Shown here in pieces: positions 5,986 to 14,628 of a DNA stretch of 18,300 nt; position 1 is the stretch's first letter; each line of letters begins with the position of its first letter. The notes beneath the pieces were generated by a model. It was not told where the DNA came from and searched no databases. It saw nothing but the letters and a program-made list of their open reading frames with translations. Source of the stretch: Planctomycetaceae bacterium (GTDB lineage: Bacteria; Planctomycetota; Planctomycetia; Planctomycetales; Planctomycetaceae). The stretch spans positions 1 through 18,300 of the forward strand of contig JAJDEK010000325.1 of the NCBI GenBank assembly GCA_029259875.1. Direction: 5' to 3'. Position numbers and translations under genes: made by a program.

Positions 5986-8900
5986 TATGGAATCTCGTCT
6001 ATTTGTTTCGGATCATCAGGAAGAGGCTCATTAAAGCGAGCTAACAATTCCATGGATAATTCAGCGAGAGCTGTTTGTTCTTTCGACAGATCTTTTCTTT
6101 GTTGAATTTGTTGTGGGGTCAATATTTTTTCTTGGCTAATGGAAATGTTAAACGATTTCGTTCTCTGCAAAATATCTTCTTGTAATAGTTTGAGCAATTT
6201 TAACTGTGTGATCAATGAAATTTGATCTCTTTGAGAGATCGTCCTTTTTGGGGGATCTTGAGTAGGATCAGATCGATTTTGATTTTGGCTCTGCGATTTT
6301 ACGTCATTCAATATTTGCAACAGCTCTGAAAGCTTTGATTTTACTATTTTTTCGGAAGTTAAAGTCTCTTGATCGGTGAGACGTTCGCCTAGCCTGTTAG
6401 CCGCAAGTCCCAATTGATCAATTATTTTTTCAAACACTAAAAGAAATACGGGCGCTGCTTCCAAATCTAGAGCTATTGATATTGCCGAGTTTTGTAGATC
6501 CTGCTCTGTTTCGAAGAGTTGTTTCAAGGATTTTAATTGTCCACGAGACCAACGTCCTCGCGAAAGACGTATTTTTTCAAGACGAATTGTTTCCTGAATA
6601 ACGGCGTCTTGTCTTTCGAGCAGACTTTTAATTTCGGAATCTAATTTTTCGAGTGCTTCAAATGCCAGTGATTCTTCCGCATCTTTTCTGCGGGAAGCCA
6701 ATTCACGTTGTGCCTGTTCCAGATCATCGAGCGACTCTTGGATTTCTTTTTGGGCCTCTTGGATATTTCCTTGTTCTAAAGCATTTTTGATTTTGGAGAG
6801 TCGATTTCTGGCTCGTTGAATGGATTGAGCAGTCTGTTGTAAACTCAAACGTTTCAATTGTTGTTCGAATTGTTTTAGTTTTTGTTGAAACTCCTGCTCC
6901 TCTTTGATTAGCTTTTGAAGCTGCTCTCTCAGGTCTGTTTGATTCGATGAATTGGCTGCTTTTTGCAACTTCTGTAGTACGTTCTGTTGCTGTTGTTTCA
7001 ATAAACTCAACTCTTGTTCAGACTGTTTGAGTTTCTTTAATAACTGATCTGGTGATGAATCTGCCGGTTGGTTATCAAAAATATTTTTCAACATCTGCAT
7101 AGATTGCTGGATCTTTTGTTGATCCTGAAGTGCCTGTCCAACTTGGTTTTGCTTGAGTTTTTCGGCTGTTTGTTTCATCTCTTCCGGAATCGACTTTTTA
7201 CGCAAAAAATCCATCGCATCCTGGTTTCTTAATTGCTCTCCCTGTGTAAGTGCTTCGGATTTTGAATTGAGTGAGTCGAGAAGATTTTTAAATGCTTTGA
7301 AGTTTTCAGCCTGCTCTTCTTGGCGAGACGCTAATTTTTCCAAATCAGCCTGTTCCTGCAGCTTTAGGTTTCCAAAAGACTTGGTAATGGTCTTCTTGGC
7401 CAATTTTTCGGTTTGATTTTGAATGTCTGACTGTTGCTGGATCTGTTCTTCTAATTCGGAAACAAGATCTCTCGTTTTCTGCCATTGAGAGAGTGATTTT
7501 AGAACATTGTCTAACCTGTTAATTACTTGCTGCTGACCTTTTTCGGCAATATTTAATGCTTCGAGAGGGCCGGAGTCAGCAAATGGTTTTTGTCTGGCTT
7601 TGTTCGTTTTAGAGCGTTGGTTGGTATTTTCTGGATCTTTTTGAACTGAAATGTCTTTAGACTTAGGTTGAATATTTGAATTCGCTGACTTCTTTTGTGG
7701 AGGATTTGAATCAATATTGGACTGTAGTTTTTTTCTGGCTTGTGTGATCTGTTCCTGGATTTCCGGAAAGACGTTTTGATTTAATTGAGAAAGCTCCGTG
7801 TTGAGCTCTGTAAGCCGCTGATTCATAGTGGGGTCTTTGATATGATTCCACTCAAGCTCATTCATCAGTTCCTTAGAGCGTTGTTCCAACCCAGTTCGAG
7901 GACTGAATAATTGAGAAGTAACCCGTTTCTGGTCCATTTCTACCTGCTTGATTGTATCAATTTCTTCTGATCTTGCTTTTCCGACACGTTCGAGTTGGTG
8001 TTGAACGTCTTTGATTTCAGTATGTAAAAGTCGTTGATCCTTTAGTACTCGTGTCAGTTCTTCTAATAGATGTGCGTGACGATTTGCTAATTCATTCGCT
8101 TTGTACTTTGGGCTTACGATTGTCAAAACTCGTGAAATGCTCGTTCCAACACGATTTGCTTCAGGCTGGCTCTCTGTACCTGTTTGAGGGAACTGTTGAT
8201 AATGATCACGCGCTTCTGCTCGAAAGATAATTCGGTTACCTTCGTTAACTGATAAGTTGGAAAGGTCCCAAACATCGTTCAGAATCACTTGCTCACTCGA
8301 ATCCTGTGGATTGAACGGCAGAGGGAATGATTGATTCTCTCGGTCTGTTCTCAGTGCGCGCGACAACGTTTCTTCTTTGGATGAATTTTGGTACCGAATC
8401 AGTGCATTGGCAATTTTTAAATCATCGTGGATTGAAACCGTTAATGGAATTTGGGCAGTCGGAGTCACTTGCAAGTCTGTTGATGGATTATCGAGATAAA
8501 CTTCAGGAACGGAATCTGTGATTCCAATTATTTCATAACGTTCCGGAGTGGGAGGCCGAAATCCCTGATCGTTTTCCAATTCAAACCAATAGGAATAAGT
8601 ACCTGGTTCCTTAATGACAAATTGAGCTGAGAATTGTTTTCTATTGGAATCAAGTTTTAGAGAAACTGGTTCTCCATCTTTCACTCTCAACTCAACGGAT
8701 TTCAAAAGCTTATTTGAACTCGCTTTGATATCGACTCGGGTTCCTAGCAATGCTTTGAAGCTACCAATACCGGTAGGTAGCTTTTCAACTGGTTTTAGCG
8801 AATAAGCAGGCGGCGTGAGGGTTACTTCTTGTAGCTTCAGAGTCGTTGGAGGCACAGACAAGAGTGTGAGCCACGGCATGGAATGATCGTCTCCTCCAAT

Positions 8901-9761
8901 TGCTCGCAGCCTTAGGGTTTTATTGGTGATAACTAAAGAACCGGTTCCAAGCTCATGGTCTACCGCAGATTCATCTGGGACAGAGACGATCCTTAGAGGC
9001 TCGGAATATAATTTCCCACGTGATTGCTGACCCTTACTAATTTCATATTCAATTCGCAGGTCTTCAGGTGGCGTTCCCTTACGGTTTTCAACGAAAAAAC
9101 GAAAATTTTCACCTTCTACAACCTGATACGGATTATTGGGCCCTGCTTCGATAGGTACAAGATTTTCATCTAGAAATCGCAACTCGACATTTTGTGGCCA
9201 GTCTGGTGCTGAAAAGGGAAGGACAAATCGATGAACGCCCAAAATCACTTGAGTCGGGTGTAAGATTGAAATTGAAACGACAAATAAGCAGAGCAGCGCA
9301 GCGCTGATCATGATTTTTCTGATTGGCCTTGTGTCAATCAATTCCAGAAAATTGATTTGGGAGGCTTGCCGAAAGGCATCTTTGATGACGGCCTGACGGA
9401 GTTGAGATGAACCAGCAAAGTGAGTCGTTTTTTGCGTATCAAATAAGACACTGCTGGAAAAGCTGTCTTTCAGAGCAGGGTACTGGCGTTCGATTTTAAG
9501 AGCGAGGTCAAAATCTGTGAGTGGTGTTTTTAAAGGAATTACCAAATGCTGCCAGAGAGTCCATACAATAAAGCTGCCCGCACCTAACCCTAAGATTAAT
9601 CGAATCATAGGGTCTGAAATATTTAAGACCCTATCCAGACTAATTACCAAGGTGGCCAAAATTAGTAATATGGTCAACCCCCAGCAAAGTCCATTGAGCC
9701 AAATTAGCTGATGAACCTTGCGATGCAGTTGCTCAAATTGTGCTCGAATAGAAGCAGACAT
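5985..9761 (-). CDS. Giant membrane-anchored glutamine-rich coiled-coil protein, DUF4175-like
   Basis: A protein of about 1258 residues from ATG 9761; a TTG two codons earlier (9767) is the alternative, and neither has a good ribosome binding site. Membrane segments lie at about residues 22-43, 55-75 and 150-170. Between them is DLALKIERQYPALKDSFSSSVLF, a motif I associate with DUF4175-like proteins. Residues 180-550 look like beta-sandwich, Ig-like domains (RFVLPFSAPDWP, VTLTPPAYS, GTYSYWFELENDQG). From about 555 to the end the protein is almost wholly helical, coiled-coil-like and rich in Gln, Lys, Glu and Leu. The likely topology is N-terminal membrane anchoring with a long extracytoplasmic rod (inference). 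It lies 43 nt after the VWA gene and overlaps the next gene by 1 nt. It is intact, without frameshift. DUF4175 assignment is by pattern only. Confidence 0.8.
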   Translation of the reverse strand: MSASIRAQFEQLHRKVHQLIWLNGLCWGLTILLILATLVISLDRVLNISDPMIRLILGLGAGSFIVWTLWQHLVIPLKTPLTDFDLALKIERQYPALKDSFSSSVLFDTQKTTHFAGSSQLRQAVIKDAFRQASQINFLELIDTRPIRKIMISAALLCLFVVSISILHPTQVILGVHRFVLPFSAPDWPQNVELRFLDENLVPIEAGPNNPYQVVEGENFRFFVENRKGTPPEDLRIEYEISKGQQSRGKLYSEPLRIVSVPDESAVDHELGTGSLVITNKTLRLRAIGGDDHSMPWLTLLSVPPTTLKLQEVTLTPPAYSLKPVEKLPTGIGSFKALLGTRVDIKASSNKLLKSVELRVKDGEPVSLKLDSNRKQFSAQFVIKEPGTYSYWFELENDQGFRPPTPERYEIIGITDSVPEVYLDNPSTDLQVTPTAQIPLTVSIHDDLKIANALIRYQNSSKEETLSRALRTDRENQSFPLPFNPQDSSEQVILNDVWDLSNLSVNEGNRIIFRAEARDHYQQFPQTGTESQPEANRVGTSISRVLTIVSPKYKANELANRHAHLLEELTRVLKDQRLLHTEIKDVQHQLERVGKARSEEIDTIKQVEMDQKRVTSQLFSPRTGLEQRSKELMNELEWNHIKDPTMNQRLTELNTELSQLNQNVFPEIQEQITQARKKLQSNIDSNPPQKKSANSNIQPKSKDISVQKDPENTNQRSKTNKARQKPFADSGPLEALNIAEKGQQQVINRLDNVLKSLSQWQKTRDLVSELEEQIQQQSDIQNQTEKLAKKTITKSFGNLKLQEQADLEKLASRQEEQAENFKAFKNLLDSLNSKSEALTQGEQLRNQDAMDFLRKKSIPEEMKQTAEKLKQNQVGQALQDQQKIQQSMQMLKNIFDNQPADSSPDQLLKKLKQSEQELSLLKQQQQNVLQKLQKAANSSNQTDLREQLQKLIKEEQEFQQKLKQFEQQLKRLSLQQTAQSIQRARNRLSKIKNALEQGNIQEAQKEIQESLDDLEQAQRELASRRKDAEESLAFEALEKLDSEIKSLLERQDAVIQETIRLEKIRLSRGRWSRGQLKSLKQLFETEQDLQNSAISIALDLEAAPVFLLVFEKIIDQLGLAANRLGERLTDQETLTSEKIVKSKLSELLQILNDVKSQSQNQNRSDPTQDPPKRTISQRDQISLITQLKLLKLLQEDILQRTKSFNISISQEKILTPQQIQQRKDLSKEQTALAELSMELLARFNEPLPDDPKQIDEIP

Positions 9762-9804
9762 AATCAATGATTTCAGAGAAAAAATTGGAGAATCAGAACT
9801 CTTA

Positions 9805-12219
9805 TTATACTAGTCGAAACCGTTTTCTTAAAAGCCATTCTGTCGAGATTAATAAAGCGAACAAAATGAGAAATTCCCAACGATTCCAAAGTGGTATCGG
9901 TTCTTCATTTTCGAGAGGAACTGGATGGCCTGCTGGAATAGCAGAGGGAAGTTGGTCAGCTGCAAAGATGTGGTAATACTTTCCTCGGGTCTCCTTCGCC
10001 GTTTTCTGCATATCGCTCTGGTTCATATCCCGGTTTAATAATTCACGTTGTGATACTTCGACTCGAAAATCGTCAGAAGGGGGATTCCCCTGCAGAATTG
10101 GTTGAGAGACCCAGCTATGGTATGTTCCTTCTGCAATATTGGAATAACTACCTTCGAAGATACTGGGGGACTTTTCTAATGGAGTTAATTTGACTGGTCG
10201 AGATACTTCACCTTGTCGTTCTAACATCACAGTCACGTCTTCACCATCGGTTGGAATGAGTCGTTCATCCAGGAATTTCACGCGAAACTGAACTGAGTCG
10301 CCTTGCTGATAGGTATTACGATCGAGTGTGAGTTCGACAGACTGTTCCTGGTTTAAGAGTTTAGAACGACTAAGATAGCGGATTGATTGTACCCAATAAC
10401 GGGAGTAATAAAGATCACCGACAAGATCGCGCCATCTCCAAAGGTCGTCTGTGGCACTGAATATTACTTTGCCAGCTCCAATGCGCTGTGTGGCGATAAT
10501 TGGGATCAACTGCCCGTTTTTTCCTTTTTGAGTGGGATGTGTCGCAAGCACAGAAGCACCAGGTTTGACCCCGTCTGCTGCGTAATACCAATACAGTTCA
10601 GGTAAATTATTCCAGATCGTTCGGCTTTGTTCGGCATTGTCTGCGAAACGAAATATAGAGGTACTGAATTCGCCTTCAGTTGTTAGTTCCGGATGAAATC
10701 CTTCGATTAAAGGAGCATACTCAGTAGCTTCCTTTGTTTTAGAAATCTCGATAGGCAATAGTGTTTCTAGTTTTGTATTGGCATAGGCGTGAGGGGAAAA
10801 GCGGGGACCAGCGACGACGACCAAGCCTCCTCCTTTTTCGCGTACAAACTGATCCAGGTTTTCAAAAACAGCCTGACTGAAATAAGCGGGATCAGCATCA
10901 CCCAGAATCACAACATCATATTGATAAAGGTCTTCTTTTTTCACTGGGAAATAATCCAGGGCGGTGGCATCTTCGGATGAATATTCCAGATCCGATTCCT
11001 GTAATATACTTCGCAGTTCGATAGTTTTATCTCTTTCCAATAAATGCTTCAAGTAGCGATATTCATAACGGGGAACCGAATCAACCAATAATACACGGAT
11101 TTTCTGATCCAGCACTGAGACCTGTCCGACTTGCTGATTGTTGTTGTGGTTGACTTCTCCTTTGGCCGGTTCTACTTCAAAGATATATTCAAACAGGCCA
11201 GGCTTAGTAGGAGTGAAGGTGAGATCAATCTTTTGAAATTCTTTATTGGGATTAATAGACAACTTTCGAGTCACTAGTGGGCTTCCTGTTTTGGCGTCTT
11301 TTAGCGAAACGGAAACCGAACCAGAATCGATGCCGAAGCTTTTCACTTTGGCTGACAGATTGATCGGATCATTGACAAAAGCCACATTATCAACCAGCAG
11401 ATCATATAATTGGAGGTCTCTAATTGGTTGTTCGCTGCCAACGCCGACTGGGTATATTGGAACTAGCTTTGATTTCGCTAATGTACCGGCGCGAGACAAT
11501 AGATCCATGTCGCCTGTACTGGAAATTCCATCGCTGAGAACAATAATGGCGGTGGGAAGCGTTCCTCGAAAATCGTTCAATACTTTTTGTACCGCGTGGA
11601 ATGGACGCGTTTCTTTTCCCAATGGCTCAAGTTGTTTGATCAATTCCTGGGCTTCTTCTGTGTCCGTTTTTCCAAGCAGTCCTTTTTCTCCTAATGGGAT
11701 ACATTCTTTCGAAAAATGATAGAGCTTCAATTTGTGTTTTTTTTGTAGTTCCTGCAAAAATTGAGCGTCTTTTTGGAGTAACAATGTTTTTATTAGATCA
11801 AGACGATTTTTACCTTGGTCCTGCTGTTTGGCCAAAGCATTATTTTTCATAGAAGCAGATTGAGAATAGTCATCCTCGAGCCCCATACTTGCTGAATCAT
11901 CAATTAATAAGGCTACAAAGGGTAAGCCAGTCCTATGAATAGAGAGCGTAAATTTGGTGAGAAACGATAACACAATCAAAAACAACGCTAAGCGAATACT
12001 CAGTAATACGGTCCGCTTTTGTAAATTGAGATGAGCTGTATCTTTCAGATAAGCATAAATGAGCAGAAAGATGATCCCCACTCCCAGAATTAAAACAACC
12101 CAATCTGGGAGCCATGTTGGCCAGGGTGTATTCCACTGGAAGTTCCACGCAGTTCCCTGTCCAGGCCCCGCTGGAGGGATTTCAAAATAGGACTCTAAAA
12201 GTTGTTTCAGATAATCCAT
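9805..12219 (-). CDS. Membrane VWA-domain protein with glutamine-amidotransferase-like domain
   Basis: Integral membrane protein of 804 residues from ATG 12219; an upstream GTG (12237) would add six residues, and neither start has a clear ribosome binding site. Numbered from the GTG: membrane segments at about 47-63 and 79-97; a VWA domain at 105-270 with an intact metal-site motif D113-x-S115-x-S117 (IDDSASMG) and a second conserved element LSDG at 234-237. A CARDB/Ig-like stretch follows at about 283-375. A GATase1-like domain at about 380-500 (RVLLVDSVPRYEYRYLKHLL, YDVVILGD, GGGLVVVAGP) lacks an evident catalytic triad. After another beta-rich part comes a final membrane helix at about 788-803. 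Known planctomycete relatives often lie near MoxR ATPase and DUF58 genes, which are not in this window. Role unknown; an envelope complex with the next gene is inferred. Confidence 0.88.
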   Translation of the reverse strand: MDYLKQLLESYFEIPPAGPGQGTAWNFQWNTPWPTWLPDWVVLILGVGIIFLLIYAYLKDTAHLNLQKRTVLLSIRLALFLIVLSFLTKFTLSIHRTGLPFVALLIDDSASMGLEDDYSQSASMKNNALAKQQDQGKNRLDLIKTLLLQKDAQFLQELQKKHKLKLYHFSKECIPLGEKGLLGKTDTEEAQELIKQLEPLGKETRPFHAVQKVLNDFRGTLPTAIIVLSDGISSTGDMDLLSRAGTLAKSKLVPIYPVGVGSEQPIRDLQLYDLLVDNVAFVNDPINLSAKVKSFGIDSGSVSVSLKDAKTGSPLVTRKLSINPNKEFQKIDLTFTPTKPGLFEYIFEVEPAKGEVNHNNNQQVGQVSVLDQKIRVLLVDSVPRYEYRYLKHLLERDKTIELRSILQESDLEYSSEDATALDYFPVKKEDLYQYDVVILGDADPAYFSQAVFENLDQFVREKGGGLVVVAGPRFSPHAYANTKLETLLPIEISKTKEATEYAPLIEGFHPELTTEGEFSTSIFRFADNAEQSRTIWNNLPELYWYYAADGVKPGASVLATHPTQKGKNGQLIPIIATQRIGAGKVIFSATDDLWRWRDLVGDLYYSRYWVQSIRYLSRSKLLNQEQSVELTLDRNTYQQGDSVQFRVKFLDERLIPTDGEDVTVMLERQGEVSRPVKLTPLEKSPSIFEGSYSNIAEGTYHSWVSQPILQGNPPSDDFRVEVSQRELLNRDMNQSDMQKTAKETRGKYYHIFAADQLPSAIPAGHPVPLENEEPIPLWNRWEFLILFALLISTEWLLRKRFRLV

Positions 12220-12291
12220 GAATTTGTGCCAAAACACGGCAAATTGAAATTCTGACCCACTTTATCAGAACAGACAGAGGCATTCAGATAC

Positions 12292-12753
12292 TCATATTGT
12301 ATTCAGATCTGCCAGCAATTGTTGTTTTTCATCTTCTTCCAGCTCCGATTCTGCAATTTTTTTTGCTTGTTCCAGGTATGTTGAGACCTCATCCTGTTTA
12401 TTAGCAACCGAAGTGGCCCGTGCTAATGCTTCGTAGGCATAGGCAACATAAAAGGGGCTTAAGTGGTTCATTTGACTTACTTTCAGGCAGAGAGTCCCAT
12501 AGCTGAGTGCCAGACTAGGTTGATTGGTAATGGCATAAACCCGAGAAAGTTGCCAATAGGCAATTGAAACGTTGAGTGGAGTATGTCGCTCGAATTGTGT
12601 CCAGTGCCAGTATGAGGCATGACTGGCGGAAATCATCACCAAATTCTCTTCTGGGGTACGATCTTCTTTCTCGATATACCTCCAAGCTTGATTAAAACAG
12701 GTTGTGGCAAAATGATGGTGTGAAGCTTGAACATCAAAGGCTGGTGACTGCAT
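12292..12753 (-). CDS. Small TPR-like helical protein, conserved hypothetical
   Basis: A cytoplasmic protein of 153 residues with no signal peptide or membrane segment. It appears all-helical and TPR-like: AYWQLSRVYAITNQPSLALSYGTLCLKV and AYAYEALARATSVANKQDEVSTYLEQAKKIA are two helix-pair repeats. The N-terminal part carries a striking set of histidines and aromatics: HHH at 12-14, SHASYWHW with H45 and H50, and H57. I recall a family with this pattern in several phyla but know no function; metal or ligand binding is a guess. A strong AAGGGG lies 7 nt before the ATG. The VWA start follows after about 70 nt, so cotranscription is possible, but the content does not tie it to that cassette. Confidence 0.8.
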   Translation of the reverse strand: MQSPAFDVQASHHHFATTCFNQAWRYIEKEDRTPEENLVMISASHASYWHWTQFERHTPLNVSIAYWQLSRVYAITNQPSLALSYGTLCLKVSQMNHLSPFYVAYAYEALARATSVANKQDEVSTYLEQAKKIAESELEEDEKQQLLADLNTI

Positions 12754-12760
12754 GCTATAA

Positions 12761-12766
12761 CCCCTT
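12761..12766 (-). promoter_or_regulatory. Ribosome binding site for the TPR-like gene
   Basis: AAGGGG on the minus strand, 7 nt before the ATG at 12753; among the strongest ribosome binding sites in the window. Confidence 0.65.
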
Positions 12767-12805
12767 ATTGGATATCTTAGTTGAATAAATCATTGTGCAG
12801 AGCGG

Positions 12806-12841
12806 CTTGAAAATTGCCCTTCAGGCAGATTGGATTTCAAG
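12806..12841 (-). promoter_or_regulatory. Possible folded leader of the TPR-like gene
   Basis: CTTGAAA (12806-12812) pairs with TTTCAAG (12835-12841). Inside, TGCC (12815-12818) pairs with GGCA (12824-12827), giving a two-tier stem between the candidate promoter and the start codon. It matches no riboswitch class I know. Confidence 0.25.
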
Positions 12842-12872
12842 GCATAATGCATTGTACTGAAGCCAGAGAAGA

Positions 12873-12878
12873 ATTATA
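12873..12878 (-). promoter_or_regulatory. Candidate -10 box for the TPR-like gene
   Basis: A perfect TATAAT on the minus strand would start transcription near 12866 and give a leader of about 110 nt. The -35 side is poor (TTCATT at 18-nt spacing), so the call rests on the -10 box. Confidence 0.35.
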
Positions 12879-12979
12879 AGAACTTCGAAAAAATGAAATG
12901 AAGTTTAAGAACTAAGATAACTTCTAGTAATCTTTGACTTTATTTTGTCTATCTTCTCGATTTTCACTAAGCGACCGGC

Positions 12980-13010
12980 TTGATGCAACAGGATCTCGCT
13001 ATTCGATAAT
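12980..13010 (+). promoter_or_regulatory. Weak promoter candidate for murC-murB
   Basis: TTGATG (12980-12985) and GATAAT (13005-13010) have reasonable hexamers, but the spacing of 19 nt is long. The leader to ATG 13177 would be about 160 nt. Confidence 0.22.
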
Positions 13011-13176
13011 GTTTATCTAGTCGAAACAAATGTCATAACCAATGGATTCAGCACGCGTTGATTCCCGATGAAAAAGATTAAGGGTTTTGGAAAAATCCAA
13101 CTGAAACTGGGGCTTGTTTAGGAACATTCCTTTCAAGCTAACGCATCGGGAACTTCAGATAGACATTAAGGCGGCT

Positions 13177-14628
13177 ATGATCCTGTCAAACGCGAACACA
13201 AATCAACAAAGCCGGTCATTAAATGAATCTCGGACGGATGCTGCTGCATTTCCTGCATCAGCTCATCTCGTTGGCATTCGTGGTTCAGGCATGAAAGCGC
13301 TTGCAGAGTATCTTTCGAGTGCAGGCTGCCGTGTCACAGGATCTGATTTAAGTCCCTCACTACCAACAGAAAATGCATTGTTCGAGGGGGGATATCGGGT
13401 TCATCAGGGACATGATAAACGATTTGTTCCTGAAGGAACGAACGTTTTGATTTACAGTCCTGCTATTGGTCTGGCAAATCCCGAACGTCGCTTTGCTCAG
13501 CGGATGGGAATTCCTCAATTTTCTTACTCTCAGATGCTTGGTAGTCTGATGCGTCAGAAAAAAGGAGTCTGTATCGCAGGTACTCATGGGAAAAGTACTA
13601 CTTCAGCTTTAGCCGCATATGTGCTACAAAATTCGGGTGTATCTCCCTCTGCGGTGATTGGCGCAGAACTATGCAGTAAGAATTTAAATGGTTGGGCTGG
13701 AGAAGGTCCACTATTTGTTGCTGAGAGTTGTGAATACCAACGTAGTTTTCTGGATTTGTTCCCTTATTATGCTGCCATCACGAATATCGAACCTGACCAT
13801 TTTGATTATTTCAAAAATCAGGATGATATGACGTCCGCCTATGCCGAGTTTGTCTCCAGAATTCCTCAGACTGGTCATTTATTGCTTCCAGGAAATTGTC
13901 TGGGGCTGAAAAAAATTCAGGATTCCTGCAAAGCAAAAGTCTCTACATTTTCACTCGAACGAGGTGCAGACTGGTGGGCCACCGATATCAAACAAACTGC
14001 TTTTGGCCTACGATTTCGGCTTTTCCATCAAGGCGAATACTTTTCAGAAATTTCCATGCAAAAAAAAGGGAAACACAATGTTTCCAATGCAATGGTCGCT
14101 GCGATTCTGTGCCATACTGCCGGAATTACTGTTGAGGAAATTCGAGAAGGGATTTATGAGTTTCCTGGCATACACCGCCGCTATGAGCGCATGGGTTCCT
14201 ATAAAGGTCTGACTTTATTCGATGATTATGCTCATCATCCCACGGCAATTCAATCCACATTAAAAATGCTGCGACAGGAGTATCCGAATCGAAAAATCTG
14301 GTGTCTATATGAACCGCATCAAGTTTCTCGCACTCAGGCTTTGATGGATTATTACGCCCGAAGCTTCAAATCAGCAGATGAGATTCTCATTTCCCCCGTG
14401 TACGCAGCTCGCGAAAAACTCGAACAAGAGCCCGTTGATATATCAAAAGAGCTTGTCAAACGAACTCTTCACCATAATGATTCGACTAGATTCAGCAGTT
14501 CCCTTGACCAGATGGTCTCAACTTTAGAGACTGAGGCTCAATCTGGAGATATCATCATTACTATGGGAGCTGGCGAGATAAATCGGATCCATTATGAGCT
14601 CAATCGAAGACTTCAAAGCGATTCTTAA
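13177..14628 (+). CDS. murC: UDP-N-acetylmuramate--L-alanine ligase MurC
   Basis: Cytoplasmic ATP-dependent ligase that adds L-alanine to UDP-N-acetylmuramate, the first peptide step of peptidoglycan precursor synthesis. From ATG 13177 it has 483 residues, near the family's normal length. In that numbering: the N-terminal Rossmann motif GIRGSGM at 33-39 (family consensus has GIGG), the ATP loop GTHGKST at 135-141, NIEPDHFDYF from 203, HNVSNAM at 300-306, and the C-terminal ligase motif DDYAHHP at 349-355 followed by YEPHQVSRT and GAGEINRI. Start choice: a TTG at 13114 would add 21 residues without family support; ATG 13177 has AAGG five nt upstream. The HNVSNAM and DDYAHHP motifs favour MurC over the related Mpl. 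murB follows with a 35-nt overlap. Confidence 0.93.
   Translation: MILSNANTNQQSRSLNESRTDAAAFPASAHLVGIRGSGMKALAEYLSSAGCRVTGSDLSPSLPTENALFEGGYRVHQGHDKRFVPEGTNVLIYSPAIGLANPERRFAQRMGIPQFSYSQMLGSLMRQKKGVCIAGTHGKSTTSALAAYVLQNSGVSPSAVIGAELCSKNLNGWAGEGPLFVAESCEYQRSFLDLFPYYAAITNIEPDHFDYFKNQDDMTSAYAEFVSRIPQTGHLLLPGNCLGLKKIQDSCKAKVSTFSLERGADWWATDIKQTAFGLRFRLFHQGEYFSEISMQKKGKHNVSNAMVAAILCHTAGITVEEIREGIYEFPGIHRRYERMGSYKGLTLFDDYAHHPTAIQSTLKMLRQEYPNRKIWCLYEPHQVSRTQALMDYYARSFKSADEILISPVYAAREKLEQEPVDISKELVKRTLHHNDSTRFSSSLDQMVSTLETEAQSGDIIITMGAGEINRIHYELNRRLQSDS

Larger units (their letters stand above)
12754..13176. other. 423-bp divergent region between the TPR-like gene and murC
   Basis: No gene is evident. 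On the minus strand it holds a perfect -10 box and a foldable leader for the TPR-like gene; on the plus strand it holds a weak promoter candidate for murC. The stretch 13114-13176 is open in the murC frame from a TTG but reads unlike the family's N-terminus, so it is treated as leader. Confidence 0.55.

Noticed and set aside
7153..7416. 87-codon plus-strand open frame rich in serine, phenylalanine and cysteine
   Set aside because: It is the mirror of the Gln/Lys/Glu coiled-coil coding sequence on the other strand; such composition is a by-product of that.
11246..11719. 157-codon open frame on the plus strand
   Set aside because: It lies wholly inside the VWA gene in antisense, has no family resemblance, and the VWA frame carries clear domains.
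9810..13027. Identical 11-mer CTAGTCGAAAC at 9810-9820 and 13017-13027
   Set aside because: Too short to mean a repeat element; flanks differ completely and no mobile gene lies between the copies.
13114..13176. MurC extension from a TTG start
   Set aside because: The extra 21 residues have no counterpart in the family, and ATG 13177 has AAGG upstream.
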